Source: Tepidibacter aestuarii
GTDB lineage: Bacteria; Bacillota; Clostridia; Peptostreptococcales; Peptostreptococcaceae
Assembly (NCBI RefSeq): GCF_934924865.1
Contig: NZ_OW235315.1
Span: forward strand, 2,170,001-2,234,000
Direction of reading: 5' to 3'
DNA length: 64,000 nucleotides
Made by a program: the position numbers and the translations under genes. Positions 26,926-35,646 of this stretch are shown here, one piece after another (position 1 is the stretch's first letter; every line of letters starts with the position of its first letter). A model generated the notes under the pieces. It was not told the DNA's origin. It ran no database searches and saw only the letters and a list, made by a program, of their open reading frames with translations.

Positions 26926-26953
26926 GTATATATAAAAACACACCAAAAGTCAA
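26925..26953 (-). promoter_or_regulatory. Sigma-A promoter of the NMO/MarR operon
   Basis: On the minus strand TTGACT (26948-26953) is separated by 17 bases from TATACT (26925-26930). The FabT-like palindrome follows immediately. Confidence 0.8.
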
Positions 26954-27029
26954 CATAGATTAAATCTTTTTGTTAACATATTTAATATTATAATTTCCTA
27001 TTCTTTATAAAAAATTCTATTTATGCTAT

Positions 27030-27085
27030 GTAGCTAACAAGCTCCATAAGCTTTGTTACTTAAATATAGTTGGCATATTCCTTGT
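27030..27085 (+). repeat. Dispersed intergenic repeat R1, degenerate copy G
   Basis: Only the central part is recognisable: GTAGCTAACAAGCTCC, AAGCTTTGTTACTTAAA and TATAGTTGGCA. The hairpin at 27035-27058 (TAACA, AGCT, loop CCATA, AGCT, TGTTA) keeps its pairing with a different sequence. The rest of the 319-bp gap holds the NMO promoter/operator and the ABC operon terminator. Confidence 0.6.
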
Positions 27086-27091
27086 ATCACA

Positions 27092-27137
27092 AAACAACGG
27101 TTGTTAGAATATAATTATATTCTAACAACCGTTGTTT
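27092..27137 (-). terminator. Terminator of the arginine ABC transporter operon
   Basis: A perfect 23-bp inverted repeat begins AAACAACGGTTGTTAG and ends CTAACAACCGTTGTTT. It is an unusually long hairpin and lies 54 bases after the ATPase gene. Confidence 0.75.
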
Positions 27138-27190
27138 CTTGATTAAAAACTATAAAATTTAAATACGTTCATATCTATAATTTCTTAAAA

Positions 27191-27913
27191 CTACAATACT
27201 TTACTTAAGAAATCCTTAGTTCTTTCATTTTGAGGATTTTCAAATATTTCTTTAGGACTTCCTTGTTCTATTATTTTCCCACCATCCATAAAGATAACTC
27301 TATCTCCTACTTCTTTTGCAAATCCCATTTCATGAGTTACTACAACCATAGTCATACCCTTTGATGCAAGCTTTTTCATAACATCTAGAACTTCACCTAC
27401 CATCTCAGGGTCAAGTGCAGATGTTGGTTCATCAAATAACATTACATCAGGTGACATAGCAAGAGCTCTTGCTATTGCTATTCTTTGCTTTTGACCTCCT
27501 GATAATTGTTTAGGATAATTAGCTGCTTTATCTTCAAGCCCTACTGTTTTTAATAACTGAATAGCTATTCCTTTGCTCTCTTCATCACTCATACGCTTAA
27601 GATTTTTAGGTGCAAGTGTAATATTATCTAACACACTCATATGTGGGAATAAATTAAATTGTTGAAATACCATTCCCATCTTTTCTCTTTGTTTGTCTAT
27701 ATTATTAGTATTACAAGTTATAGATTTTCCTTCAAATATTATATCTCCACTTGTAGGATGCTCAAGTAAATTAAGACATCTTAAAAATGTACTTTTACCA
27801 GAGCCACTAGGACCTATAACAACTACTACTTCACCTTGATTTATATGTTCATCAATGCCCCTTAAAACATGATTGTTTCCAAATTTTTTATTTAAATCAT
27901 TAATCTTAATCAC
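27191..27913 (-). CDS. Amino acid ABC transporter ATPase (GlnQ/ArtP-like), arginine
   Basis: The 240-residue ATPase has Walker A GPSGSGKS (near residue 34), the Q-loop region [12 protein letters not shown], the signature LSGGQKQR and Walker [15 protein letters not shown]. The length and the PHMSVLDN block are typical of polar amino acid importers. The start is a GTG overlapping the permease gene by eight bases. It is the third gene of an SBP-permease-ATPase operon governed by arginine T-boxes, so arginine is the inferred substrate. Confidence 0.93.
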   Translation of the reverse strand: MIKINDLNKKFGNNHVLRGIDEHINQGEVVVVIGPSGSGKSTFLRCLNLLEHPTSGDIIFEGKSITCNTNNIDKQREKMGMVFQQFNLFPHMSVLDNITLAPKNLKRMSDEESKGIAIQLLKTVGLEDKAANYPKQLSGGQKQRIAIARALAMSPDVMLFDEPTSALDPEMVGEVLDVMKKLASKGMTMVVVTHEMGFAKEVGDRVIFMDGGKIIEQGSPKEIFENPQNERTKDFLSKVL

Positions 27914-28556
27914 TTACAGCCATCCCCCTTTCAATTTTGTTCATAAATTTAGAAAGTGTAAATGTTAATACAAAGTATATAAGAGCAGCAATCATTAATG
28001 GCTCAAATGGTTGATACGTATTACCTCTTACTATATTAGTATTGTACATAACATCCGCTATACCAACAACCATGACTATTGAAGACTCTTTTATTAAAAC
28101 TATAAATTCATTGCCTAGTGCAGGTAATATATTTTTAAGTCCTTGAGGTATTATAATATATCTCATAGCCATATTATGACTCATTCCTAATGATCTTGCA
28201 GCCTCCATTTGTCCCTTATCAACAGCCTGAATTCCCGTTCTTACTATCTCTGCTACATAAGCAGAACTATTAATCGATAAAGCTATTACACCAGATACAA
28301 AAGGCGGCATATCTAACCCTAATCTAGGAAGCCCATAATAAACTATAAATATTTGAACCAATATAGGTGTTCCTCTTAAAAATTCTATATATACACTAGA
28401 TATTATATTTAACACCTTATTCTTAGATAATTTCATAAGAGATACGAAAAGACCTAGTATTACACCTATAAATACTGAACATACTGAAAGTAAAACTGTG
28501 TTTTTAGTTCCAGTTAAAAAGAACATATAATACTTACTTAAGAAAGAAAAATCCAC
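27906..28556 (-). CDS. Amino acid ABC transporter permease, arginine
   Basis: The 216-residue His/Glu/Gln/Arg-type permease has five helices and the EAA loop [20 protein letters not shown] (near residue 130). The [19 protein letters not shown] block near residue 60 is typical. A TTG at 28563-28565 touches the AGGAG motif directly. The GTG at 28554-28556, nine bases after AGGAG, is the better start. It overlaps the ATPase gene and follows the binding protein gene closely. Confidence 0.9.
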   Translation of the reverse strand: MDFSFLSKYYMFFLTGTKNTVLLSVCSVFIGVILGLFVSLMKLSKNKVLNIISSVYIEFLRGTPILVQIFIVYYGLPRLGLDMPPFVSGVIALSINSSAYVAEIVRTGIQAVDKGQMEAARSLGMSHNMAMRYIIIPQGLKNILPALGNEFIVLIKESSIVMVVGIADVMYNTNIVRGNTYQPFEPLMIAALIYFVLTFTLSKFMNKIERGMAVSD

Positions 28557-28568
28557 TATACTCAACTC

Positions 28569-29372
28569 CTAATCAATCATCTCTGTCGCTTCAACTACAA
28601 ATTCTTCTATTTTATTTTCTTTAACTAATTTATCTAATGTCTTGTTCATCTGATCTACAATTTCTTGGTTTCCTTTTTTGATAGCTATAGCAGATCCACC
28701 AGTTTCATCTTTAATTGTTATATCTGCAAGTCCAAGATCACTATTTTTATCTACATAAGCCTTTGCAACTGGTAATTCAACTATTGCAGCATCTATCTTA
28801 TCATTTTTAAGTTCAAGAATAATATCAGGTATTTTTGTAAGAGATTTTATTTGAGCATCTTCTATTTCGTCTTTAGCTATACCTTCTTGAATAGATGACA
28901 TTTGCACTCCTACTTTTTTTCCTTTTAAATCATCCATAGATTTTATATTATCTTTGTTTTCTGCCTTAACAACTATAGCTTGAGTTGCATTGTAATATAT
29001 ATTAGTAAAATCTACTTTTTCTTTTCTTTCACTAGTAGGGTTCATACCAGCTACTACAAAATCAACAGTTCCAGTATTTAAAGCTGCAAGTAACCCCCCA
29101 AAATCCATATCCTTAATTTCAAGTTCAACTCCCATATCATCTGCTATTGCTTTAGCAATTTCAATATCAAATCCAACTATCTGATCTTTTCCATCTACTT
29201 CTTTGTGAAATTCATATGGTGGATAGTCTGCACTAGTTCCAAGTACTATTTTTCCTGATTCTTTAATTTTTTCATATTGAGAAACCTCACTTTTACCACA
29301 TCCTGTAAAAACCATTCCTAAACATACAACCATAAATACAACAATCATCTTATTAATACTCTTTTTAAACAT
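28569..29372 (-). CDS. Amino acid ABC transporter substrate-binding lipoprotein, arginine
   Basis: The 267-residue protein has a lipoprotein signal ending VFTGC (Cys25) and an SBP_bac_3 domain with GTSADYPPYEF, VGFDIEIAKAIADDMG and DFVVAGMNPTSERKEKVDFT. It is the first gene of the transporter operon. The leader upstream holds two arginine-specific T-boxes. That makes arginine the likely ligand, or a closely linked compound such as ornithine or lysine. It is preceded by GAGGGGAG. Confidence 0.93.
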   Translation of the reverse strand: MFKKSINKMIVVFMVVCLGMVFTGCGKSEVSQYEKIKESGKIVLGTSADYPPYEFHKEVDGKDQIVGFDIEIAKAIADDMGVELEIKDMDFGGLLAALNTGTVDFVVAGMNPTSERKEKVDFTNIYYNATQAIVVKAENKDNIKSMDDLKGKKVGVQMSSIQEGIAKDEIEDAQIKSLTKIPDIILELKNDKIDAAIVELPVAKAYVDKNSDLGLADITIKDETGGSAIAIKKGNQEIVDQMNKTLDKLVKENKIEEFVVEATEMID

Positions 29373-29482
29373 TTTAAATCTCCCCTCTCATATTTTATTA
29401 AAATTTTACTTTATTAATTTAAATCGCTAAAGTGCAACCGTTGACTATTTCCTTTTAGACACCTCCTACATAACATTTGTAC

Positions 29483-29720
29483 AAAAAAAACTCGTCTCTC
29501 AAAAATAAGAGACGAGGTATATGCCCGTGTTACCACTCTTGTTGATACAATAAAATTGTATCCACTCATTGTCCTTTAACGATAGGTACCGTATTTTCCT
29601 ACTATTATTTCAGAAAATCTCCTCCATGGCTCTTTTCAATACAACTATGTTACTAGACTCACACCAACTCTAGCTCGCTTTAACAATCATCATATCTACT
29701 CTCCACTTCACTGGATTTAA
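29483..29720 (-). promoter_or_regulatory. T-box leader, promoter-distal copy of a tandem pair, specifier AGA (Arg)
   Basis: On the minus strand the antiterminator core is AAGAGTGGTAACACGGG (29524-29540). The terminator hairpin at 29491-29516 has arms CTCGTCTCT/AGAGACGAG and is followed by eight T residues. Stem I carries AGCGAGCTAGAGTTGGTG. Aligned on the asnS T-box (GAA, one base, codon, then nine bases to the stem end TGGAG), the specifier is AGA at 29631-29633, which reads Arg. It lies next to the transporter operon it controls. Confidence 0.9.
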
Positions 29721-29737
29721 ATATTATATTTTTATAT

Positions 29738-29975
29738 AAAAAAACTCGTCCCTTAAAAATAAGAGACGAGGTATATGCCCGTGTTACCACTCTTGTTGAT
29801 ACAATAAAATTATATCCACTCATTGTCCTTTAACGATAGGTACCGTATTTTCCTACTATTATTTCAGAAAATCTCCTCCATGGCTCTTTTCGGTATAACT
29901 ATGTGCTAGACTCACACCAACTCTAGCTCGCTTTAACAATCATCATACTTACTCTCCACTTCACTGGATTTAATA
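29738..29975 (-). promoter_or_regulatory. T-box leader, promoter-proximal copy of a tandem pair, specifier AGA (Arg)
   Basis: This copy is nearly identical over about 235 bases to the one at 29483-29720. The antiterminator core lies at 29778-29794 and the terminator hairpin at 29745-29770, followed by a T-run. The specifier AGA is at 29885-29887. The few differences cluster in Stem I, near 29891-29905. Transcription must pass both terminators to reach the transporter genes. Confidence 0.9.
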
Positions 29976-30007
29976 TTATTTTGCTTGTTTTGTTTAACTT
30001 AATATGT

Positions 30008-30036
30008 ATTATACACATATAATTTTAAAGTGTCAA
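30008..30036 (-). promoter_or_regulatory. Consensus sigma-A promoter of the arginine transporter leader
   Basis: On the minus strand TTGACA (30031-30036) and TATAAT (30008-30013) are separated by 17 bases. It lies just past the stop codon of the CBS gene, about 30 bases before the first T-box. Confidence 0.85.
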
Positions 30037-30043
30037 CATATTT

Positions 30044-30454
30044 TTAATTTTTTTTGTCAAATAATGATTTATAGCAATAATCTATGATTTCACTTCTCTT
30101 TATTATACCTATAAAAATATTTTGGTCATCAACCACAGGTACAAAATTCTGATTTATACTTAGAGAAATCAAATCTTCTATATTTGAATTAATATAAACA
30201 GGCTTATTATCCATTTTTCTAGGTATATCTTTTAATAAAATTTTACTAGTATTTTTAAAGTTTAAATCAGGTGTATTCTTTAACTTCCAAAGTAAATCCC
30301 CTTCAGTAATCGTTCCTACATACCTTCCATCATCAATTATAGGAATAGCTGTATATCTATGGTACTCCATTTTCTCTAAAGCTTGACGCATTGTCGCTTC
30401 TGGTGTTAAATAAGCTACCTCTATTTTAGGTGTAAGAAAAAAAGCTATATTCAT
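30044..30454 (-). CDS. Tandem CBS-domain protein
   Basis: The 136-residue protein consists almost entirely of two CBS motifs (about residues 7-60 and 70-130): MEYHRYTAIPIIDDGRYVGT and NQNFVPVVDDQNIFIGII. CBS pairs bind adenosine nucleotides and act as sensors. No partner domain is present, so its target is unknown. It is preceded by AGGGGAG. It stands alone, upstream of the arginine transporter promoter on the same strand. Confidence 0.88.
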   Translation of the reverse strand: MNIAFFLTPKIEVAYLTPEATMRQALEKMEYHRYTAIPIIDDGRYVGTITEGDLLWKLKNTPDLNFKNTSKILLKDIPRKMDNKPVYINSNIEDLISLSINQNFVPVVDDQNIFIGIIKRSEIIDYCYKSLFDKKN

Positions 30455-30641
30455 ATGTTTTCTCCCCTATTTTTAAATTTTAGTCTATCTAAATAGTATC
30501 TTACTTGAGATTAAAAAAGATGTCAAGTTTGACGCAATGTATAAATTCCCATAATAAAATCAACCTATATCATGTTATACTTGTAAGTATAGTATTTCTC
30601 ACTATAACTAAAAGTTAAAAATTATGGGGGAGGGATTAGTT

Positions 30642-30839
30642 TTGAATAATATAATAAGATTCGTAGGTATATTGATGAGTTCTTTTGGAATTATTTTAAG
30701 CCTAATATCATCGTATCAATTTTCAAATATAGATAACTTTAAAAAATTGTTTTTTGCAGCACTCATAGGCGTTTTAAACGTATTTGCTCTGTTATTGTTT
30801 ATAGATAATAAAGCCTATACAAAAAATGATATGAACTAA
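30642..30839 (+). CDS. Small two-helix membrane protein
   Basis: The 65-residue product has two hydrophobic segments (about 6-25 and 36-54) and a short polar tail. The start is a TTG at 30642-30644, preceded at a good distance by GGGGGAGGG. An ATG at 30624 overlaps that ribosome binding site and is unlikely. I do not recognise the family. Repeat R1 copy D begins at its stop codon. Confidence 0.6.
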   Translation: MNNIIRFVGILMSSFGIILSLISSYQFSNIDNFKKLFFAALIGVLNVFALLLFIDNKAYTKNDMN

Positions 30840-30978
30840 AAAAATTCGTCTAATTGCTACGCACTGACTCATGTAGCCAACGCCCCCTACGGGCTCCGTT
30901 ACTCAAAATATTTGCAACTGTAGTTCTTCCATCAATATTATCCACAATTTAAAAATTATATAATTTCCTTAAGCATAA
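30839..30978 (+). repeat. Dispersed intergenic repeat R1, copy D
   Basis: It starts AAAATTCGTCTAATTGCTAC and carries GCACTGACTCATGTAGCC. A hairpin lies at 30878-30901 (CAACGCCC, GGGC, GTT), followed by AACTGTAGTTCTTCCATCAA and TATAATTTCCTTAAGCAT. The right end abuts the cspA terminator and forms its T-run on the minus strand. Confidence 0.8.
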
Positions 30979-31007
30979 AAAAGTCGCTTTATAAAAAAGC
31001 GACTTTT
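30979..31007 (-). terminator. cspA terminator
   Basis: AAAAGTCGCTTT and AAAGCGACTTTT form a 12-bp stem, followed on the minus strand by T residues contributed by repeat R1 copy D. Confidence 0.85.
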
Positions 31008-31047
31008 AATATAATAAATCTATTAAAGACCTTATACAAGTTAAATA

Positions 31048-31248
31048 TTATAATTTATTAACGTTAGCAGCTTGAGGTCCTCTAGCTCCATCAACTACTT
31101 CAAACTCAACTTGTTGTCCTTCTTCTAATGTTTTATATCCATCTCCTTCTATAGCTGAAAAATGTACGAATACATCTTCTCCACCTTCGATAGATAAAAA
31201 TCCATAACCTTTTTCTGCATTAAACCACTTAACAGTTCCCTTGTTCAT
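31048..31248 (-). CDS. cspA: Cold shock protein
   Basis: The 66-residue protein is a single cold shock domain with RNP-1 (KGYGFLSI) and RNP-2 (VFVHFSAI). Its length is typical of CspA/CspB RNA chaperones. It is preceded by TAGGAGGATG. The leader contains an inverted repeat (AAACAAAT at 31276-31283, ATTTGTTT at 31289-31296) that could form a thermosensitive structure. Single gene. Confidence 0.96.
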   Translation of the reverse strand: MNKGTVKWFNAEKGYGFLSIEGGEDVFVHFSAIEGDGYKTLEEGQQVEFEVVDGARGPQAANVNKL

Positions 31249-31355
31249 TTATAACATCCTCCTAAAACGAATTTGAAACAAATATACCATTTGTTTACTT
31301 TATAATTAAAATTACTACATTTTCAGCCTAATGTCAATACATAAAACGAAACTTA

Positions 31356-32462
31356 TCAATAATGTACCCTAACAAGCCAAAATTTGATTTTTTTATTACT
31401 CCAACCAAGATCCCAAGGTACTCTATATCTATCAGTATTGTGGCAGTTCACAAGAGAATATCCCTTAGAATCAGATCCTGTTACAACCGAAATATGAGTT
31501 ACCTTTCCTTTTTTCTCATAAGCTACAAAATCACCCGGTTCAAGTTTATAAGATGCCTTATAAACCTTGTCATAATCTCCATATGCTATTAAAGATGCTC
31601 TTCCACTATATATCATATAATTTTTAAATGCATGTGCATTTACCCAAGCTTTAGTAGCTCCTTTGGAATCATAATTCCATGCTTTTGTTTTTCTAAAACT
31701 TCCTCCCTCATGTAATATTTGAGATGCAAAATTTGCACAATCTCCTCCTAAGGGATTATAGTTTCTATATTTTCTATTGTACTTAAAATCATACTCTTCA
31801 TCTGATGCTGCACCACAAAACATATCTGCATATTCTAAAGCTTTTTTTCTTCTTTCATTCATATTAGAACTATCTCTTTTTCCTTGCTCTAAAATATGAG
31901 TTTTGATATCATCAAATTTTATATTTTCTAAATCAAGAGAATCTGCAAAAGGATCTGTATACCACTCTTTAGTTATACACCATCCCTCTTCATTTTTGAT
32001 AGTATTTAAGGAGTGATATGTTCCTATTCTAAACATGTTAATTTCATTTTTAGCATTGTCATATTCATATTTGTATTCAGTTGATGCAGTAAAATTTATC
32101 AAATATCCTCCTTCCTTAGGTTTTATTCTGTTTATCTTCAGTTTAGTCTTTATATCTTTAAATGTAACCCCCTGTTTATTTGACCAGATATGTAAGTACT
32201 TCATTTTTTTCATTTCATGTTCATATGCCCATACTCCATATTTAGTGCTTTTATCATATAGATTATTTAATTTACTCTCATCTGCATCTAGAAGTGCCTT
32301 ATTTCTTGTTTCAAATATTTCTTCTAATATTTCCATACATTCTTGATCAGTAAAAGCCATTATAACCTTGGATTTAATTTCGAATGAATATAAAGATATA
32401 GCTAAAGTCAGTATACATATAATTCCTATAAAAGATTTCTTTTTATTTATTATAATAAACAC
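31356..32462 (-). CDS. Amidase-domain (Amidase_6) extracellular protein
   Basis: The 368-residue protein has an N-terminal membrane/signal segment (about residues 8-27) and a helical plus beta middle region. The C-terminal putative amidase domain (PF12671) contains YNPLGGDCANFASQILHEGG, with the likely catalytic Cys near residue 238. The histidine is in THISVVTGSD and a second histidine in NCHNTDRYR. Related clostridial proteins are thought to cut peptide or amide bonds at the cell surface or spore; the substrate is unknown. The start is a GTG after AGGGGG. Confidence 0.85.
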   Translation of the reverse strand: MFIIINKKKSFIGIICILTLAISLYSFEIKSKVIMAFTDQECMEILEEIFETRNKALLDADESKLNNLYDKSTKYGVWAYEHEMKKMKYLHIWSNKQGVTFKDIKTKLKINRIKPKEGGYLINFTASTEYKYEYDNAKNEINMFRIGTYHSLNTIKNEEGWCITKEWYTDPFADSLDLENIKFDDIKTHILEQGKRDSSNMNERRKKALEYADMFCGAASDEEYDFKYNRKYRNYNPLGGDCANFASQILHEGGSFRKTKAWNYDSKGATKAWVNAHAFKNYMIYSGRASLIAYGDYDKVYKASYKLEPGDFVAYEKKGKVTHISVVTGSDSKGYSLVNCHNTDRYRVPWDLGWSNKKIKFWLVRVHY

Positions 32463-32567
32463 ATTTATACCCCCTAAAATCTACTCACAGAATTATATGT
32501 ATTTAATTTTTAAAATAGAATAAATATAATCTAATATTGCTAATAATTTTTTTTTACAAAGTATAAA

Positions 32568-33437
32568 TTAATGTTTTAATCCTAGCTTTATCTGTTTTAA
32601 ATTTTTTTTCATAATATCTATATAGCCTAACTTTGTATTATTACTCAAACATTCAATAGAATTTAAAGGTAAAATATTAACTTGAAGTTTTTTTGATATT
32701 TCTTTTAAATTTTCATCTATTTCATTTTCTGAAAATATATATTTTATTTTATTATCATTTATAATTTTGTCTAAATCATCTTGTTTAGATATATCTGAAA
32801 TATCTATTTGATTTAAGTCATATCTATTTGCAATATAAGAAAAAGCATTACTTGAAACTAATATATCTTTTTCATTTAAACTATTTATCTCATCAGAATA
32901 TAACTTATCTAATTTTATTAATTCTCGTTTAAATGAATAGTAATTTTTTTCATAAATTTTTTTATTTTTAGTATCAGCTTTTATAAAGGCATTTTTTATA
33001 TTATTTGACTCTCCTATTACATTTAAAGGATTTAACCATATATTTGAATCTTTTTTCACATCGTCTATAATTTTTATACCTTCGCACGCTTTTACAATTA
33101 TTAATTTATCATTTGAAATAGAATTTATAATATTATCAATCCATGGCTCTGCTCCATCATATATTAATACATCACTTTTATTTAAATCTTCTATAATTTC
33201 TTCAGTTAATTCAAATTTATCTGGTTTTGTTGAATTTGGAACCATCATTTTTAAATCAATTCTATCTTTACCTATATTTTTTGCAAATTCATACATGGGA
33301 TAAATTGTAGTGTAAACTTTAATCTTATCCTCCTGCCTTAAAACCTCATTTGATGTTTGTATTGTTTTACTTTTATTAACTGATATTATAAATATTGATA
33401 AAACAACAGCAAAAAAAATTAATACCTTACTCTTCAT
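32568..33437 (-). CDS. ZnuA/TroA-like binding protein lacking canonical metal ligands
   Basis: The 289-residue protein has the fold markers of cluster 9 metal-binding proteins: VYTTIYPMYEFAKNIGKDRI, DVLIYDGAEPWID, IWLNPLN, SSNAFSYIANRYDLNQ. It has an N-terminal membrane anchor (about 5-20) with no lipobox cysteine. The usual ligands are missing: the P-x-x-HxxEP segment reads STKPDKFELT, the first H of HIWLDP is N, and the H of HxAFxY is N. No permease or ATPase genes are adjacent. It may bind something else, act as a sensor, or be a decaying paralogue. Confidence 0.75.
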   Translation of the reverse strand: MKSKVLIFFAVVLSIFIISVNKSKTIQTSNEVLRQEDKIKVYTTIYPMYEFAKNIGKDRIDLKMMVPNSTKPDKFELTEEIIEDLNKSDVLIYDGAEPWIDNIINSISNDKLIIVKACEGIKIIDDVKKDSNIWLNPLNVIGESNNIKNAFIKADTKNKKIYEKNYYSFKRELIKLDKLYSDEINSLNEKDILVSSNAFSYIANRYDLNQIDISDISKQDDLDKIINDNKIKYIFSENEIDENLKEISKKLQVNILPLNSIECLSNNTKLGYIDIMKKNLKQIKLGLKH

Positions 33438-33587
33438 ATCAAATTCCTCCTATTTATATGTATTCTTTATGATTTTTTACATAAATAGTTAACAATATAC
33501 ACTTTAACTTATTTAAAATAGTTGAATTTTTATCTATTTTTAAATAAACTATATACATCATTAAACTTAGTCTTAAAGGAGGTTTTT

Positions 33588-35027
33588 ATGATTTCAAATG
33601 CATTGTCCGTAGTACTAATATTGAATATATTATTTGCCATTACAATAATATTTTTAGAAAGAAAAAAACCAAGTGCTACTCTAGCTTGGCTTATGCTTTT
33701 AGTTTTGATACCTAATATAGGTTTTATTTTTTACTTATTATTTGGTAGAAATTTAAGCAGAAAAAAAATATTTGAAATTAAACCAGAAGAAGCAAATAAA
33801 ATAAATATAATTTTGGAAAATCAAAAACTGCAACTACAAAATAACTCTTTAAAACTCAATGATGCATCTATTAAAAATTACAAAGACATGGTTTATATGC
33901 ATTTAACTCATAGTGAATCTATTTTCACACAAAACAATAATATTGACATATTCACAGATGGGAACGATAAATTTGAATCACTAATAGAGAGCATTCAAAA
34001 TGCAAAAGACCATATACACATGGTTTACTTTATAATAAAAAATGATTCATTGGGTAAAAAAATAGTACATGAACTTACAAAAAAAGCAAAGGAAGGCGTA
34101 GAAGTAAGATTTTTATATGATGCTATAGGTAGTCATTCACTTCCTAGGAACTTTTTTAAAAATCTTAAAGAAGCAGGAGGAGAGGCTGTGGCTTTTTTCC
34201 CTATAGTAATTCCTTTTTTAAATCTTAATATAAACTTTAGGAACCATAGAAAAATAGCTGTAATAGATGGTACAGAGGGCTTTATAGGCGGTTTTAATAT
34301 AGGAGATGAATATTTGAGCCTAAATAAAAAAATGGGCTATTGGAGAGATACTCACATAAAAATAACAGGCGATGCTGTTCATATGCTGCAAACTAGGTTT
34401 TTGTTTGACTGGAGAAGTGCCAACAATAAAAAATTAGAAATAAAACCTAAATATTTTCCTCAAATAAATTCAAACGGAACTACTGGTGTCCAGATAATCT
34501 CAAGTGGACCCGACTCTGAATGGGAACAAATAAAATACGGTTATCTTAAAATGATCAATGCAGCCAAAGAAAGCATATATATACAGACTCCTTATTTTAT
34601 ACCAGATGAAAGTATACTTCACGCTTTAAAACTCGCTTCCTTATCAGGAGTAGATGTCAAAATAATGATTCCAAATAAACCAGATCATATGTTTGTATAT
34701 TGGGCTTCATCTTCATATGCTAGCGAATTACTTAAAATAGGTGCCAAGTGCTATATCTATGAAAAAGGATTTATACATGCAAAAACAATAGTTGTAGACG
34801 GTAAAGTAGCATCTGTTGGAACAGCTAATATGGATGTTAGGAGCTTTAAACTCAACTTTGAAGTTAATGCCTTCATATATGATAGTGTAATCTCAAATGA
34901 GTTTAAAGAGATATTCGAAAATGATATGAAAGATTGTACTCAAATCACTCAAGAAATATATAAAAATAGACCTTTAATGATAAAATTCAAAGAATCAATT
35001 TCAAGACTGTTATCTCCAATACTATAG
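33588..35027 (+). CDS. cls: Cardiolipin synthase
   Basis: The 479-residue membrane enzyme joins two phosphatidylglycerol molecules into cardiolipin. Two N-terminal helices (about 3-20 and 32-52, with ATLAWLMLLVLIPNIGFIFY) precede two phospholipase D domains. Each carries an HKD motif: NHRKIAVIDG (near residue 220) and IHAKTIVVDG (near 400). Length and layout are standard. The ATG at 33588, seven bases after AAAGGAGG, is the start, rather than an earlier frame beginning at 33522. A terminator follows. Confidence 0.95.
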   Translation: MISNALSVVLILNILFAITIIFLERKKPSATLAWLMLLVLIPNIGFIFYLLFGRNLSRKKIFEIKPEEANKINIILENQKLQLQNNSLKLNDASIKNYKDMVYMHLTHSESIFTQNNNIDIFTDGNDKFESLIESIQNAKDHIHMVYFIIKNDSLGKKIVHELTKKAKEGVEVRFLYDAIGSHSLPRNFFKNLKEAGGEAVAFFPIVIPFLNLNINFRNHRKIAVIDGTEGFIGGFNIGDEYLSLNKKMGYWRDTHIKITGDAVHMLQTRFLFDWRSANNKKLEIKPKYFPQINSNGTTGVQIISSGPDSEWEQIKYGYLKMINAAKESIYIQTPYFIPDESILHALKLASLSGVDVKIMIPNKPDHMFVYWASSSYASELLKIGAKCYIYEKGFIHAKTIVVDGKVASVGTANMDVRSFKLNFEVNAFIYDSVISNEFKEIFENDMKDCTQITQEIYKNRPLMIKFKESISRLLSPIL

Positions 35028-35041
35028 TTTTCTTATAAATG

Positions 35042-35073
35042 AAAAATAAACGAGGATATCCTCGTTTATTTTT
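35042..35073. terminator. Terminator after cls
   Basis: A perfect inverted repeat centred on GGATATCC (core CGAGGATATCCTCG) is flanked by A and T runs and works in both directions. Confidence 0.85.
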
Positions 35074-35119
35074 TTATTCCAAAGTTAAGAATTCTAAAAT
35101 TTCCAAATTAAGTTTTACT

Positions 35120-35368
35120 TTATAATGAATCTAATATTTTTTCAATCTTTCTCGCTACTCTACCTAATTTTTCTTCAATACCCTCATTCCTTATTTTAGC
35201 TCCACACTTTGGACAATAAATAGTGGTTTTAGGTAATACAGCTTTACATCCTGGTTCAGGACAAACTACATGTCCTACATCCTTTGGTGTTATTCTTCTT
35301 TTACACCTAGGACATCTACTTCCAGGTATATCCGAAATTTCTTTATGGCATTTAGGACATTTTAGCAT
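35120..35368 (-). CDS. Double zinc-ribbon protein
   Basis: The 82-residue protein has two zinc-ribbon units, CPKC...CPRC (residues 4-22) and CPEPGC...CPKC (about 36-56). A basic amphipathic C-terminal tail (GRVARKIEKILDSL) follows. Eight cysteines support binding of two zinc ions. It probably binds nucleic acid or a protein partner; no enzymatic part is present. It is preceded by GAGGTGAG and is a single gene. Confidence 0.8.
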   Translation of the reverse strand: MLKCPKCHKEISDIPGSRCPRCKRRITPKDVGHVVCPEPGCKAVLPKTTIYCPKCGAKIRNEGIEEKLGRVARKIEKILDSL

Positions 35369-35476
35369 ATTTATCTCACCTCGTATAAATAATAAAAGAG
35401 TTGTTTAATTAAAACTCTTTATATATACTATTCTTTTTTCATCATTATTGATAAAATGTAGATATAAATAATTGTT

Positions 35477-35625
35477 AAGTTTCGCTTTATCCGAAAGCCA
35501 AAAGTTCTAAAACTCCATCTTTTTATGACTGTAGATAAGAACTTAACAGCTTCTGGATTAGCTCAGCTAAAAATTCAGCTGGAGTAAAGATTCCATATGA
35601 ATTAAGTTTCGCTTTATACGTAGCA
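35477..35625. repeat. Dispersed repeat R2, longest copy, bounded by direct repeats
   Basis: The segment starts and ends with a direct repeat TTAAGTTTCGCTTTAT (about 35475-35490 and 35602-35617). The interior reads CCGAAAGCCAAAAGTTCT, GATAAGAACTTAACAGCTTC and TGGATTAGCT, and matches the copy at 6846-6945. It lies directly upstream of the exonuclease gene and runs almost to its ribosome binding site. Confidence 0.7.
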
Positions 35626-35646
35626 ATATAAATAGGAGTGATTTTT

